Assembly (NCBI GenBank): GCA_035548055.1
Contig: DASZTL010000091.1
Span: 1-64,000 of the forward strand
Length of the DNA: 64,000 nt
Source: DASZTV01 sp035548055
GTDB lineage: Bacteria > Actinomycetota > Actinomycetes > JAFAQI01
Direction: 5' to 3'
The notes under the pieces are model-generated. The model did not search any database, was not told the DNA's origin, and saw nothing but the letters and a program-made list of their open reading frames with translations. Position 1 is the first letter of the stretch. The number at the start of each line of letters is the position of its first letter. Position numbers and translations under genes: made by a program. Positions 55,484 to 63,853 of this stretch are shown here, in pieces.

Positions 55484-55489
55484 TACGCT
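55484..55489 (+). promoter_or_regulatory. -10 box of ffh (leaderless)
   Basis: TACGCT ends 9 bases before the ATG at 55499; no ribosome binding site lies between. Confidence 0.5.
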
Positions 55490-55498
55490 GACGCTGCG

Positions 55499-56989
55499 AT
55501 GTTCGACACTCTTTCCGACCGGCTGGAGTCGGTCTTCACCTCGCTGCGGGGCAAAGGCCGTCTCTCCGAGGCCGATATCGATGCCACAGCGCGCGAGATC
55601 CGCATTGCGCTGCTCGAGGCCGATGTCGCGCTTCCGGTGGTGCGGGAGTTCATCGCGGCGATCAAGGACCGCGCTCGCGGTGCCGCCGTCAGTCAGGCGC
55701 TCAATCCGGCCCAGCAGGTCATCAAGATCGTCAACGAAGAGCTGGTCGCGATCCTCGGCGGCGAGACCCGCCAGCTGTCGCTGGCGAAGACGCCGCCAAC
55801 GGTCGTCATGCTCGCCGGCCTGCAAGGAGCCGGCAAGACCACGTTGGCCGGGAAGCTGGCACGCTGGCTGAAGCAGCAGCGACATGCGCCGCTGCTGGTC
55901 GCGGCCGATCTGCAGCGCCCGAACGCCGTCGACCAGCTGAAGGTCGTCGGGGGTCAGGCCGGGGTCGACGTCTTCGCGCCCGAGCCCGGTAACGGGGTCG
56001 GGGATCCGGTTGGCGTCGCGCGCGATGCGATCGAGCACGCTCGCCGCATGGGTCACGACATCGTCGTCGTCGACACCGCGGGTCGGCTCGGCATCGACGC
56101 CGAGATGATGGCCCAGGCGGTCGCCATTCGTGACGCGGTGTCGCCGGACGAGACGTTGTTCGTGGTCGACGCGATGATCGGCCAGGACGCCGTCAACACC
56201 GCGGAAGCCTTCCGCGACGGCGTCGGATTCACCGGCGTCGTACTGACCAAGCTCGACGGCGACGCCCGCGGTGGTGCCGCCCTGTCGGTCGCCAAGGTCA
56301 CGGGGCGACCGATCATGTTCGCATCGACCGGCGAGAAGCTCGCCGACTTCGACGTCTTCCATCCCGAGCGCATGGCGTCGCGCATTCTCGGGATGGGCGA
56401 CATGCTCACCCTGATCGAGCAGGCCGAGCGCACCTTCGAGGCCGACGAAGCCGAGCGTATGGCCGAGAAGATGCTCGGGGGCGGCGAACTGACCCTCGAG
56501 GACTTCCTCGAGCAGATGATGATGGTCCGCCGCATGGGTCCGATCGGCAACCTGCTCGGGATGCTGCCGGGCATGGGCCAGATGAAGGAAGCGATCGCCT
56601 CCATCGACGACAAGGACCTCGACCGGATCGCGGCGATCATCCGCTCGATGACGCCGGCCGAGCGGCAGGACCCGAAGATCCTCAACGGCTCGCGGCGCCT
56701 GCGGATCGCGAACGGCTCCGGGACGACCGTCACGGAGGTCAACCGGCTCGTCGACCGGTTCTTCGAGGCTCGCAAGATGATGAAGCAGATGGCCGGTGGC
56801 CTGGGCGGCCCCCGGCGATCCTCGTCTCGGAAGGGCAAGAAGGGCGGCTCGAAGCGCGGACGTGGCCCAGCCCGCGGCCTGGCCCCAGGAGCGCAGGTCC
56901 CGCCCGGTCTTGGCCTGCCGCCGGGCATGAAGCTCCCGCCCGGCCTGGCCCCGGATCTGTCTAACCTGAAGTTGCCGGGGGCGGACTGA
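55499..56989 (+). CDS. ffh: signal recognition particle protein Ffh (SRP54)
   Basis: The SRP GTPase that binds signal sequences and 4.5S RNA. 496 aa: N domain, G domain with G1 AGLQGAGKTTLAGKLARWL (about residues 105-123), DTAGRLGIDAEMM, TKLDGDARGG, then the Met-rich M domain (about 300-440; EQMMMVRRMGPIGNLLGMLPGMGQMK, quoted as MRRMGPIGNLLGMLPGMG without exact continuity). A Lys/Gly and Pro/Leu-rich tail (about 440-496) extends the C-terminus. It acts with FtsY (46420). Confidence 0.96.
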   Translation: MFDTLSDRLESVFTSLRGKGRLSEADIDATAREIRIALLEADVALPVVREFIAAIKDRARGAAVSQALNPAQQVIKIVNEELVAILGGETRQLSLAKTPPTVVMLAGLQGAGKTTLAGKLARWLKQQRHAPLLVAADLQRPNAVDQLKVVGGQAGVDVFAPEPGNGVGDPVGVARDAIEHARRMGHDIVVVDTAGRLGIDAEMMAQAVAIRDAVSPDETLFVVDAMIGQDAVNTAEAFRDGVGFTGVVLTKLDGDARGGAALSVAKVTGRPIMFASTGEKLADFDVFHPERMASRILGMGDMLTLIEQAERTFEADEAERMAEKMLGGGELTLEDFLEQMMMVRRMGPIGNLLGMLPGMGQMKEAIASIDDKDLDRIAAIIRSMTPAERQDPKILNGSRRLRIANGSGTTVTEVNRLVDRFFEARKMMKQMAGGLGGPRRSSSRKGKKGGSKRGRGPARGLAPGAQVPPGLGLPPGMKLPPGLAPDLSNLKLPGAD

Positions 56990-57002
56990 AAGGCGCTTCG
57001 TC

Positions 57003-57392
57003 ATGGAGCAGTGCTCGGGGTGTGGAGCCGCCCTGCCCGCTACCGCGCAGTGGTGCGCTCAGTGCTACCTGCCGCGTGGCGGCGCGCCTCTCGCGGCGCC
57101 GGCCGCCGGGGCGCCCGTCGAGCGCTCGATCATGGCCGGCACCAACCAGCTGGCCGCCAACGCACCGCCCCTTCCCATGGTGAAGACCAGGTGGCGGAAG
57201 ACCCCCACGACGTTCGGTCCGGTCGGCCGGGTCAGCTGGACCGCCTTCCTGGTTGCCGTGCTCGTCTTCTTCATCGCGGGGGCGATCGTCACCGGGGGAC
57301 TCGACCTGGTCGGCCTAGGAGCGTGGGGGTTCGTGATCATGCCCCTGGGCTTGCGGGACATCTGGAAAGCGGGCTCGCTGCCAGCCAGGTAG
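57003..57392 (+). CDS. zinc-ribbon membrane protein, function unknown
   Basis: 129 aa. Two zinc knuckles at the N-terminus (CSGCG at about residues 4-8; CAQC at about 18-21), a Pro/Ala linker, then two hydrophobic helices (about 80-98 and 100-116). It lies between ffh and rpsP, 13 bases after the ffh stop. Zinc-ribbon membrane proteins of this shape are common in Actinobacteria without known role. Confidence 0.75.
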   Translation: MEQCSGCGAALPATAQWCAQCYLPRGGAPLAAPAAGAPVERSIMAGTNQLAANAPPLPMVKTRWRKTPTTFGPVGRVSWTAFLVAVLVFFIAGAIVTGGLDLVGLGAWGFVIMPLGLRDIWKAGSLPAR

Positions 57393-57395
57393 ACT
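57390..57395 (+). promoter_or_regulatory. Possible -10 box of the rpsP operon
   Basis: TAGACT overlaps the stop of the preceding gene. The leader to the rpsP GTG would be about 65 bases, with GGAGAG 10-14 bases before the start. Confidence 0.4.
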
Positions 57396-57466
57396 GCCCG
57401 GTCGGCGCGGCGAGCGTAGGCGCGCGAACGACCTTCTTGATTCCAGCTTTTGGAGAGCAGCACCTC

Positions 57467-57979
57467 GTGGCAACCAAGATCAGACTTATGCGGCTGGGCA
57501 AGATCCGGGCGCCGTACTACCGCATCGTGGTCGCCGACGCGCGCACCAAGCGCGACGGCCGGGTCATCGAGACGATCGGGAAGTACCACCCGAAGTCCGA
57601 CCCGTCGCTCATCGAGGTTGACTCCGATCGGGCGCGCTACTGGCTGTCGGTCGGCGCTCAGCCGACGGAGCCGGTCGCGGCGATTCTGAAGCTCACCGGG
57701 GACTGGCAGGCCCACAAGGGCCTTCCGGCGCCGACCGAGGGCGTCCGGACCGCCGCCCCGAAGGCCGACCGCAAGGCGACGTTCGAGGCTGCGGCCAAGG
57801 AGACCCTCGACGACGCGCCGGCCAAGAAGACCGCCGCGAAGAAGGCGCCGGCCAAGAAGGCGGCCGAGGCTGCGGCCGAGGAAGCCCCGGCAGCTGAGGC
57901 GCCGGCCGAAGCCGCGACCGCCGAGGCTCCGGCGGCAGAGGCATCCGACGAGCCTGTTGCCGAAGCCCCGGCTGAGTGA
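57467..57979 (+). CDS. rpsP: ribosomal protein bS16 with long C-terminal tail
   Basis: 170 aa. Residues 1-85 are bS16 (ATKIRLMRLGKIRAPYYRIV, then VADARTKRDGRVIETIGKYHPK). Residues about 112-170 form an extension: first Lys/Ala (PAKKTAAKKAPAKKAAE) and then acidic Glu/Ala/Pro repeats. Most bacterial S16 proteins are 80-90 aa; mycobacteria also carry a shorter or longer tail of this kind. GTG start. It leads the rpsP-khpA-rimM-trmD-rplS cluster. Confidence 0.94.
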   Translation: MATKIRLMRLGKIRAPYYRIVVADARTKRDGRVIETIGKYHPKSDPSLIEVDSDRARYWLSVGAQPTEPVAAILKLTGDWQAHKGLPAPTEGVRTAAPKADRKATFEAAAKETLDDAPAKKTAAKKAPAKKAAEAAAEEAPAAEAPAEAATAEAPAAEASDEPVAEAPAE

Positions 57980-57983
57980 GCCG

Positions 57984-58208
57984 GTGCTCACCGAGGCGCT
58001 CGACCATCTCGTTCGCGGCATCGTCGACCACCCTGACGACGTCCGGGTCGACCTTCGCGACCGCCGTAACGGGCGCGTGCTCGAAGTGCGGGTCCACCCC
58101 GACGATCTGGGCAAGGTGATCGGTCGCTCGGGCCGCACCGCGAAGGCGCTGCGCGCCGTGATGTCCGCGATCGGCGGCAAGGGTGTCCGCGTCGATCTCG
58201 TCGACTAG
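57984..58208 (+). CDS. khpA: KH-domain RNA-binding protein KhpA
   Basis: 74 aa, a single KH domain. The RNA-binding loop GRSG lies in LGKVIGRSGRTAKALRAV (about residues 44-61). KhpA works with KhpB in post-transcriptional control in Gram-positive bacteria. The GTG at 57984 gives the usual N-terminus (LTEALDHLVRGIVDHPDDV); an in-frame TTG at 57957 lies inside rpsP. Standard position between rpsP and rimM. Confidence 0.93.
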   Translation: MLTEALDHLVRGIVDHPDDVRVDLRDRRNGRVLEVRVHPDDLGKVIGRSGRTAKALRAVMSAIGGKGVRVDLVD

Positions 58209-58223
58209 CTCGACGTAGGCGCC

Positions 58224-58739
58224 ATGCAGCTCGTGGTCGGCCGGATCGCGAAAGCTCACGGCATCACTGGTGAGGTCTCGGTCGATGTGCGGACCGACGA
58301 CCCGGGGCATCGCTATGCGCTCGGCGCGTCGCTCCACACCGACCCGCCGGAACGGGGTCCGCTGACGATCTCGGCGGTGCGGTGGCACGCCGGGAGGTTG
58401 TTGATCCGGTTCGAAGGCATCCCCGATCGCAACGCCGCCGAGGCACTGCAGGGCACGTTGCTCGTGGCGGACTCCGCGACCAGCCGCGGCGGTGGCGAGG
58501 ACGACTTCTGGGACCACGATCTCGTCGGTCTCGATGCGGTACTGCCCGACGGAACCATCGTTGGAACCGTCAGCGACGTGCTCCACCCACCGGGTCCGTC
58601 CGTGCTCGTGCTGGACCGCGGTGATGCCGCGGATGCGCTGGTCCCGTTCGTGACCGAGATCGTCCCGACCGTGGACGTCTCGGGCGGGCGCATCGTGATC
58701 GATCCGCCCGACGGGCTGCTGGACCTCGGTGACGCCTGA
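58224..58739 (+). CDS. rimM: 16S rRNA processing protein RimM
   Basis: RimM assists maturation of the 30S head and binds S19. 171 aa: RimM N-domain with VVGRIAKAHGITGEVSVDV (about residues 4-22) and a PRC-barrel C-domain beginning at about 90 (DDFWDHDLVGLDAVLPDG). The stop overlaps the trmD start (TGATG). Confidence 0.94.
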   Translation: MQLVVGRIAKAHGITGEVSVDVRTDDPGHRYALGASLHTDPPERGPLTISAVRWHAGRLLIRFEGIPDRNAAEALQGTLLVADSATSRGGGEDDFWDHDLVGLDAVLPDGTIVGTVSDVLHPPGPSVLVLDRGDAADALVPFVTEIVPTVDVSGGRIVIDPPDGLLDLGDA

Positions 58740-59434
58740 TGCGCATCGACATCATCACGATCTTCCCCGACTACTTCGGTCCGTTGTCGGTCTCGTTGCT
58801 GGGCAAGGCGAGCCAACGCGGGGACATCGACGTCCGGGTGCACGATCTGCGCCGGCACACCGATGACGTTCACCGATCAGTCGACGACTCGCCGTACGGC
58901 GGCGGGCCCGGCATGCTGATGAGCCCCGAGCCCTGGGGTCGAGCGCTCGATGCGCTGCTCGCCGACCCGCCTGGCCCGGGCCTTTCGCCGTTGCTCGTCC
59001 TGCCGACACCCGCTGGCGAGCGCTTCACACAGCATCGGGCGGTGGAATGGGCGTCGCGGCCCTGGTTGATCATCGGGTGTGGTCGCTACGAGGGCATCGA
59101 CGCGCGGGTCGCGATCAACGCCGCCACGCGCATGGAGGTCGCGGAGGTCTCGATCGGCGACTACGTTCTGGCCGGCGGGGAGGTGGCGGCGCTGGTGCTG
59201 ATCGAGGCCGTGGTGCGGCTGCTACCGGGATTCATGGGCAATCCCGAGTCGCCGCTGGACGACTCGTTCGCTGCGGGGAAGCTGCTCGAGGCGCCGGCGT
59301 ACACCAGGCCGGCCAGCTGGCGCGGGCTCGAGGTGCCCGAAATCCTCCGTTCGGGGGACCACAAGGCCGTTGCGGACTGGCGGCGGGCCGAGTCCGAGCG
59401 CCTGACACGCGAGCGCCGCCCGGACCTGCTGTGA
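58739..59434 (+). CDS. trmD: tRNA (guanine(37)-N1)-methyltransferase
   Basis: TrmD methylates G37 of tRNAs with S-adenosylmethionine and prevents frameshifting. 231 aa. The SPOUT trefoil knot segments are present: SPYGGGPGMLMSPEP, WLIIGCGRYEGIDARV (about residues 109-124) and SIGDYVLAGGEVAALVLIEA (about 138-157). GRYEGID is the strongly conserved family motif. Confidence 0.96.
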   Translation: MRIDIITIFPDYFGPLSVSLLGKASQRGDIDVRVHDLRRHTDDVHRSVDDSPYGGGPGMLMSPEPWGRALDALLADPPGPGLSPLLVLPTPAGERFTQHRAVEWASRPWLIIGCGRYEGIDARVAINAATRMEVAEVSIGDYVLAGGEVAALVLIEAVVRLLPGFMGNPESPLDDSFAAGKLLEAPAYTRPASWRGLEVPEILRSGDHKAVADWRRAESERLTRERRPDLL

Positions 59435-59442
59435 CCCCACCT

Positions 59443-59473
59443 ACCTGAAGAACCGGATTACCGCCCTTCAGGT
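59443..59473 (+). promoter_or_regulatory. Hairpin in the rplS leader
   Basis: ACCTGAAG (59443-59450) pairs with CTTCAGGT (59466-59473) over 15 bases, in the 118-base trmD-rplS spacer. It may be a weak terminator after trmD or a regulatory leader element for L19; no U-run follows. Confidence 0.4.
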
Positions 59474-59552
59474 CCGCTGTGGCAAAGTGGATAGACCGCC
59501 TGACCGACCGCGCCGCTTCATTCGCGCGTGCCCCGAACAAGGATTCGACCTC

Positions 59553-59912
59553 ATGCAGACGCTCGACGCGATCGACGCCGCCTCACTACGAAGCGACGTT
59601 CCGGTCTTCCGCCCCGGTGACACGGTCAAGGTTCACGTCCGCGTCGTCGAGGGCAACCGCACGCGTGTGCAGGTGTTCCAGGGCGTGGTGATCCGCCGTC
59701 ACGGCGGCGGCGTCCGCGAGACCTTCACCGTCCGCAAGGTCAGCTTCGGCGTCGGTGTCGAGCGAACCTTCCCGGTCCACTCGCCGATCATCGACCACCT
59801 CGAGGTCGTGACTCGCGGTGACGTCCGCCGGGCGAAGCTCTACTACCTGCGCGAGCTCCGCGGCAAGAAGGCCAAGATCAAGGAGCGCCGCGACGCCACC
59901 CCGGCGAGCTGA
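59553..59912 (+). CDS. rplS: ribosomal protein bL19
   Basis: 119 aa. Characteristic stretches are FRPGDTVKVHVRVVEGNRTR (about residues 19-38), FQGVVIRRHGGGVRETFTVR (about 43-62) and the C-terminal KLYYLRELRGKKAKIKE. ATG start at 59553; the frame upstream lies in the leader. L19 sits at the 30S-50S interface. Confidence 0.96.
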   Translation: MQTLDAIDAASLRSDVPVFRPGDTVKVHVRVVEGNRTRVQVFQGVVIRRHGGGVRETFTVRKVSFGVGVERTFPVHSPIIDHLEVVTRGDVRRAKLYYLRELRGKKAKIKERRDATPAS

Positions 59913-59935
59913 GCGAAAGCGCACAGCGGCGTCAC

Positions 59936-60850
59936 GTGACCGACGAATCCGTCACTGAGACCGACGAGCTCCCCGAGCAGAGCCTCGCGGAGTCCGTCGA
60001 GTCCGACGGTGGCCCGCCGGATGGCGCGGCCACCCGCAACCGCGAGTCGGACCATCACGGCTCGTTCTGGCGTGAGCTCCCGTTCCTCATTCTCATCGCG
60101 CTGGTGCTCGCGCTGCTGATCAAGACCTTCCTGGTGCAGGCGTTCTACATCCCGTCGGCGTCGATGGAGAACACCCTGCAGGGAGGTGGGGCGTTCGCGA
60201 ACTCCGCCGACACCGGCAAGCATCCCTACGACCGCGTGCTGGTCAACAAGTTGGTCTACGACTTCCGTGATCCGCACCGTGGCGAGATCGTGGTGTTCAA
60301 GAAGCCACCGGGGTGGCCGAAGGAGACCGACTTCTCCAACCCGAGCAATCCGGTGCTGCGCTTCTTCCACGGCATCGGGGCCGCGATCGGGATCGCGCCG
60401 TCGGGCGGCAGCGACTTCATCAAGCGGGTGATCGCCGTCGGGGGCGACAAGATCGCCTGCAAGAACGACGTCCTGTCCGTCAACGGGCGCGTGCTGCACG
60501 AGCCGTACCTCTATCCGGGCTCCCACCCGTGCTCGGGCGGCGCCTTCGACAACACGACGAAGGTCGTCCCGAAGGGCGCGCTGTTCGTGATGGGCGACCA
60601 CCGCGACGACTCCGACGACTCCCGGGTCCACGGGTTCGTTCCGGTGAGCGACGTGATCGGCCGTGCGTTCGTCGTCATCTGGCCGATCTCCGACTGGAAG
60701 ACGCTTCCGGTGCCCTCGACGTTCAAGCAGGTCGGTCTGGCCGCTGCGAACCTGCCGGGCGCGCCGCTGCTCGGCGGCGCCGCGCTGGTCGTACCGGTTG
60801 CGCTGGCGCGGGCGCGCCGGCGCCGGCGGCGGCCGGCGAATCGCGCCTGA
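59936..60850 (+). CDS. lepB: signal peptidase I
   Basis: LepB cleaves signal peptides of exported proteins. 304 aa. A cytoplasmic acidic N-terminus (about residues 1-45) precedes a membrane helix (LPFLILIALVLALLIKTFLV, about 48-67), the catalytic Ser76 in IPSASMENTL and the catalytic Lys163 in DFIKRVIAVGGD. The box E motif is VMGDHRDDSDDSRVHGFV. A second helix and an Arg-rich end form the C-terminus. GTG start 23 bases after rplS. Confidence 0.94.
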   Translation: MTDESVTETDELPEQSLAESVESDGGPPDGAATRNRESDHHGSFWRELPFLILIALVLALLIKTFLVQAFYIPSASMENTLQGGGAFANSADTGKHPYDRVLVNKLVYDFRDPHRGEIVVFKKPPGWPKETDFSNPSNPVLRFFHGIGAAIGIAPSGGSDFIKRVIAVGGDKIACKNDVLSVNGRVLHEPYLYPGSHPCSGGAFDNTTKVVPKGALFVMGDHRDDSDDSRVHGFVPVSDVIGRAFVVIWPISDWKTLPVPSTFKQVGLAAANLPGAPLLGGAALVVPVALARARRRRRRPANRA

Positions 60851-60858
60851 CAGGCGCG

Positions 60859-60864
60859 TACGCT
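60859..60864 (+). promoter_or_regulatory. -10 box of rnhB (leaderless)
   Basis: TACGCT ends 8 bases before the ATG at 60873. Confidence 0.5.
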
Positions 60865-60872
60865 CGCCGTTG

Positions 60873-61562
60873 ATGGCGCTTTCGGCGGTGAGAACGTCCG
60901 CTCCTTGGTTCCGCGAGGCGGGTATCTACGGCTACGAGCGGGCGCTGGCGAAGCGCGGGCTGACGCCGGTCGCGGGGGTCGACGAGGCCGGCCGCGGCGC
61001 CTGCGCCGGCCCGCTGGTGGTGGCTGCCGCAGTGCTTCGGCCCGGGAAGCGCGGCGAGATTCCGGGTCTTGCGGACTCGAAGTTGCTGACCCCGCTCGCC
61101 CGCGAACGGGTATATGCCCAGGTGGTGCGGCGCGCCGCGGCGTACGCGGTCGTGGTGATCCCGGCAAGCGACGTCGACCGCATCGGGTTGCACGTCAGCA
61201 ACGTGATGGGGATGCGTCGCGCGTTGGCCTCCCTATCGGTACGCCCGGGCTACGTCCTGTCGGACGGGTTCCCCGTCCCTGGGCTCGATGTCCCGGGGTT
61301 GGCGGTCTGGAAGGGCGACCGGGTCGCCGCGTGCATCGCGGCGGCCTCTGTGCTGGCCAAGGTCACCCGCGACCGGTTGATGGTCGCGATGCACGACACC
61401 TGGCCGTGGTACGAGTTCGCCAGCCACAAGGGCTACGTCACCCCGGAGCACCAGAGCGCGCTCGCCATGCACGGACCATGCCCCGAGCATCGCCGCTCCT
61501 ACGTGAACGTCCGCAAGGTGGACGCCGAGCTGGTCGTCGATCAGGAAGAATGGGTGTCGTGA
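60873..61562 (+). CDS. rnhB: ribonuclease HII
   Basis: RnhB nicks RNA-DNA hybrids and removes misincorporated ribonucleotides. 229 aa with the active-site motif VAGVDEAGRGACAGPLVVAA (about residues 33-52; Asp and Glu of DEAGRG) and further catalytic Asp residues in LSDGFPVPG and KVTRDRLM. The N-terminus YGYERALAKRGL is slightly extended. It overlaps the DUF2469 gene by 4 bases. Confidence 0.95.
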   Translation: MALSAVRTSAPWFREAGIYGYERALAKRGLTPVAGVDEAGRGACAGPLVVAAAVLRPGKRGEIPGLADSKLLTPLARERVYAQVVRRAAAYAVVVIPASDVDRIGLHVSNVMGMRRALASLSVRPGYVLSDGFPVPGLDVPGLAVWKGDRVAACIAAASVLAKVTRDRLMVAMHDTWPWYEFASHKGYVTPEHQSALAMHGPCPEHRRSYVNVRKVDAELVVDQEEWVS

Positions 61563-61870
61563 GCGCCGAGGATCTCGAGAAGTACGAGACGGAGATGGAG
61601 CTGCAGCTCTACCGGGAGTACCGCGACGTCGTACGGCTGTTCACCTACGTCGTCGAGACCGAGCGGCGGTTCTACCTCACGAACGACGTCCAGGTGATCC
61701 AGCACACCGAAGGCGGTGAGACCTACTTCGAGGCAGTCATGCACGACGCCTGGGTGTGGGACATGTACCGCCCGGCGCGGTTCGTGAAGAACGTGCGGGT
61801 GCTGACGTTCAAGGACATCAACGTCGAGGAGCTTCCGGCCTCGGATCTCGAGCTTCCCGAGGACCGCTAG
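61559..61870 (+). CDS. DUF2469 family protein
   Basis: 103 aa. The sequence SAEDLEKYETEMELQLYREY and the block HDAWVWDMYRPARFVKNVRV are nearly those of mycobacterial Rv2901c, a conserved actinobacterial protein of unknown function. Start GTG 61559 is chosen because homologues begin at SAEDLEKYE; an in-frame ATG at 61550 is possible. It overlaps the rnhB stop. It is acidic and soluble. Confidence 0.9.
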   Translation: MSAEDLEKYETEMELQLYREYRDVVRLFTYVVETERRFYLTNDVQVIQHTEGGETYFEAVMHDAWVWDMYRPARFVKNVRVLTFKDINVEELPASDLELPEDR

Positions 61871-61943
61871 CCACAGCCGGCGTCCAACACGTCGTCACCC
61901 ACAACCCCCTCGCACCTCGGCCGTTCGAGTCGTCGGCGACCCG

Positions 61944-61949
61944 CACGGT
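61944..61949 (+). promoter_or_regulatory. Possible -10 box of yraN-comM-dprA
   Basis: CACGGT lies 6 bases before the ATG at 61956. The first base deviates from TANNNT. Confidence 0.35.
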
Positions 61950-61955
61950 CGTCGC

Positions 61956-62309
61956 ATGCGAACAAAGGATCAGCTAGGCAAGGCCGGCGAGGACTTCGCC
62001 GTTCGTCATCTCATCGGTGCCGGCTTCGACATCGTCACCCGTAACTGGCGCTGCGATGCCGGCGAGATCGACATCGTCGCCTGCGATGGCTCGGACCTCG
62101 TCATCGTCGAGGTCAAGACCCGGTCGTCGACTGACTACGGCGTTCCCGCCGAGGCCGTGACCTGGCAGAAGGCGGCGAAGCTTCGGGAGCTCGCGGTCCG
62201 GTGGCTGCGGGAACACCCGACACCGCGGTCGGTCCGCTTCGACGTCATCAGCATCGTCATGCCGCGTAACGGCCGCACTCAGCTCCAGCACTACCGAGGT
62301 GTGCTGTGA
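61956..62309 (+). CDS. yraN: UPF0102 family protein YraN
   Basis: 117 aa with a restriction-endonuclease-like fold: GKAGEDFAVRHLIGAGFDIV at the N-terminus and the metal-site pattern GEIDIVACDG...VIVEVKTRSS (about residues 31-55). Members are widespread beside rnhB and comM; nuclease activity has been suggested but is not well proven. The stop overlaps the comM GTG. Confidence 0.92.
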   Translation: MRTKDQLGKAGEDFAVRHLIGAGFDIVTRNWRCDAGEIDIVACDGSDLVIVEVKTRSSTDYGVPAEAVTWQKAAKLRELAVRWLREHPTPRSVRFDVISIVMPRNGRTQLQHYRGVL

Positions 62310-63853
62310 AGCTCGGATGCACCCGATCGGTCGTCTTGACGGGACTCGTCGCGCACGCCGTCACGGTTGAGGCGAGTGTCGGGGTGGGGTTGCCGGGCAC
62401 CGAATGGACCGGTCTGCCCGACACGGCGGTTCGTCAGTCATCGTCACGGGTGCGTTCGGCGGTTGAAAGCGCTGGTGAGAACTGGCCGGCGCACAAGATC
62501 ACCGTGGGCTTGTTCCCGGCATCAGTGCGGAAGAGCGGAAGTCATTTCGACCTGGCGGTGGCTGTCGCGGTCCTGGCGGCGCAGGGGGCGCTCGACTCGG
62601 CGGCGGTGCGCGATCTCGTCGTGCTCGGCGAGCTCGGCCTCGACGGCCGGGTCCATCCTGTGACGGGTGTCCTTCCCGCTGTGATCGGCGCCGTGCGGCT
62701 CGGTCACTGCAAGGTCGTCGTGCCACGAGGCAACGCTGCTGAGGCCGCCCTCGTGCCGGGCGTCGAGATCACTGCGGTCGGATCGCTCCGGGAGCTGTGC
62801 AGCCGCCTCCGCGGCGAGGAGACGGCGGAGTACGACGACGCGCCGGCACCGCGGCCCACCGATGACGTACCGCTCGACCTTGCTGATGTGATCGGACAGG
62901 AAGAGGCCCGCCACGCGATAGAGGTTGCCGCGGCGGGCGGACATCACGTCTTTCTCACCGGGCCCCCCGGTGTCGGGAAGACCATGCTGGCCGAGCGACT
63001 GCCCGGTCTCCTCCCTGACCTGGAAGGTGACGAGGCGCTCGAGGTCACGTCGATCCACTCGTTGCTCGGCCGACTTGCCCCCGGCCGGCCGCTGCTGCGC
63101 CGTCCGCCGTTCTGTGCACCCCATCACTCGGCGACGGTCGCGTCCCTGGTCGGTGGCGGCACCGGCGTTCCGGCTCCGGGCACGATCTCGCTGGCGCACC
63201 GGGGCGTCTTGTTCTTGGACGAGGCGCCCGAGTTCGAACGACGAGCGCTGGATGCGCTGCGGCAACCGCTGGAGTCCGGCGCGGTCACGATCCACCGCGC
63301 CGGCGGAGCAGCCACCTACCCCGCGCGCTTCCAGCTGGTTCTGGCGGCGAACCCGTGTCCGTGCGCACGCGGCGGGAAGTCGACCGATGCAGCGTCGTGC
63401 CGCTGCACGTCGGTGCAGCTGCGGACGTACAAGAACCGGATCTCGGGTCCGTTGCTCGACCGGATCGATCTGCGCGCGAGGTTGACCCCGGTGAGCCGCG
63501 CCGTGCTTGCGGCCGGCGCGACCGGCGAGCCGACCGCGAATGTGCGCGCGCGGGTTCTCGAGGCTCGCGCGAGAGCGGTGCGCCGACTGGGCTCGACCCC
63601 CTGGGGGACCAATGCGGCAGTGCCGGGGCCGGAGCTCCGTCGCAACTGGCCGATCCCGAGCGATGCGCTCGTGTCGCTGTCGGCGGATCTCGACAGGCAG
63701 CGGCTGTCGACGCGCGGCGTGGACCGCGTGATGAAGGTTGCATGGACGCTGGCCGATCTCGCGGGTCGCGACCTCCCGATCCGCGACGACGTCGAACGGG
63801 CGCGCGCACTTCGTGCCATGGGATCGACCCCAGAGCTGGCGAGGACCGCCTAG
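62306..63853 (+). CDS. comM: YifB/ComM-type Mg chelatase-like ATPase
   Basis: 515 aa AAA+ protein. The N-terminal ChlI/Lon-like domain (VGVGLPGTEWTGLPDTAV, about residues 25-42) is followed by Walker A FLTGPPGVGKTMLAERL (about 215-231), Walker B GVLFLDEAPEF, and a zinc-like Cys cluster (NPCPCARGG...CRC, about 350-370). ComM acts as a helicase in branch migration during natural transformation; with dprA next to it, a role in DNA uptake or recombination is likely. GTG start overlapping the yraN stop. Confidence 0.93.
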   Translation: MKLGCTRSVVLTGLVAHAVTVEASVGVGLPGTEWTGLPDTAVRQSSSRVRSAVESAGENWPAHKITVGLFPASVRKSGSHFDLAVAVAVLAAQGALDSAAVRDLVVLGELGLDGRVHPVTGVLPAVIGAVRLGHCKVVVPRGNAAEAALVPGVEITAVGSLRELCSRLRGEETAEYDDAPAPRPTDDVPLDLADVIGQEEARHAIEVAAAGGHHVFLTGPPGVGKTMLAERLPGLLPDLEGDEALEVTSIHSLLGRLAPGRPLLRRPPFCAPHHSATVASLVGGGTGVPAPGTISLAHRGVLFLDEAPEFERRALDALRQPLESGAVTIHRAGGAATYPARFQLVLAANPCPCARGGKSTDAASCRCTSVQLRTYKNRISGPLLDRIDLRARLTPVSRAVLAAGATGEPTANVRARVLEARARAVRRLGSTPWGTNAAVPGPELRRNWPIPSDALVSLSADLDRQRLSTRGVDRVMKVAWTLADLAGRDLPIRDDVERARALRAMGSTPELARTA

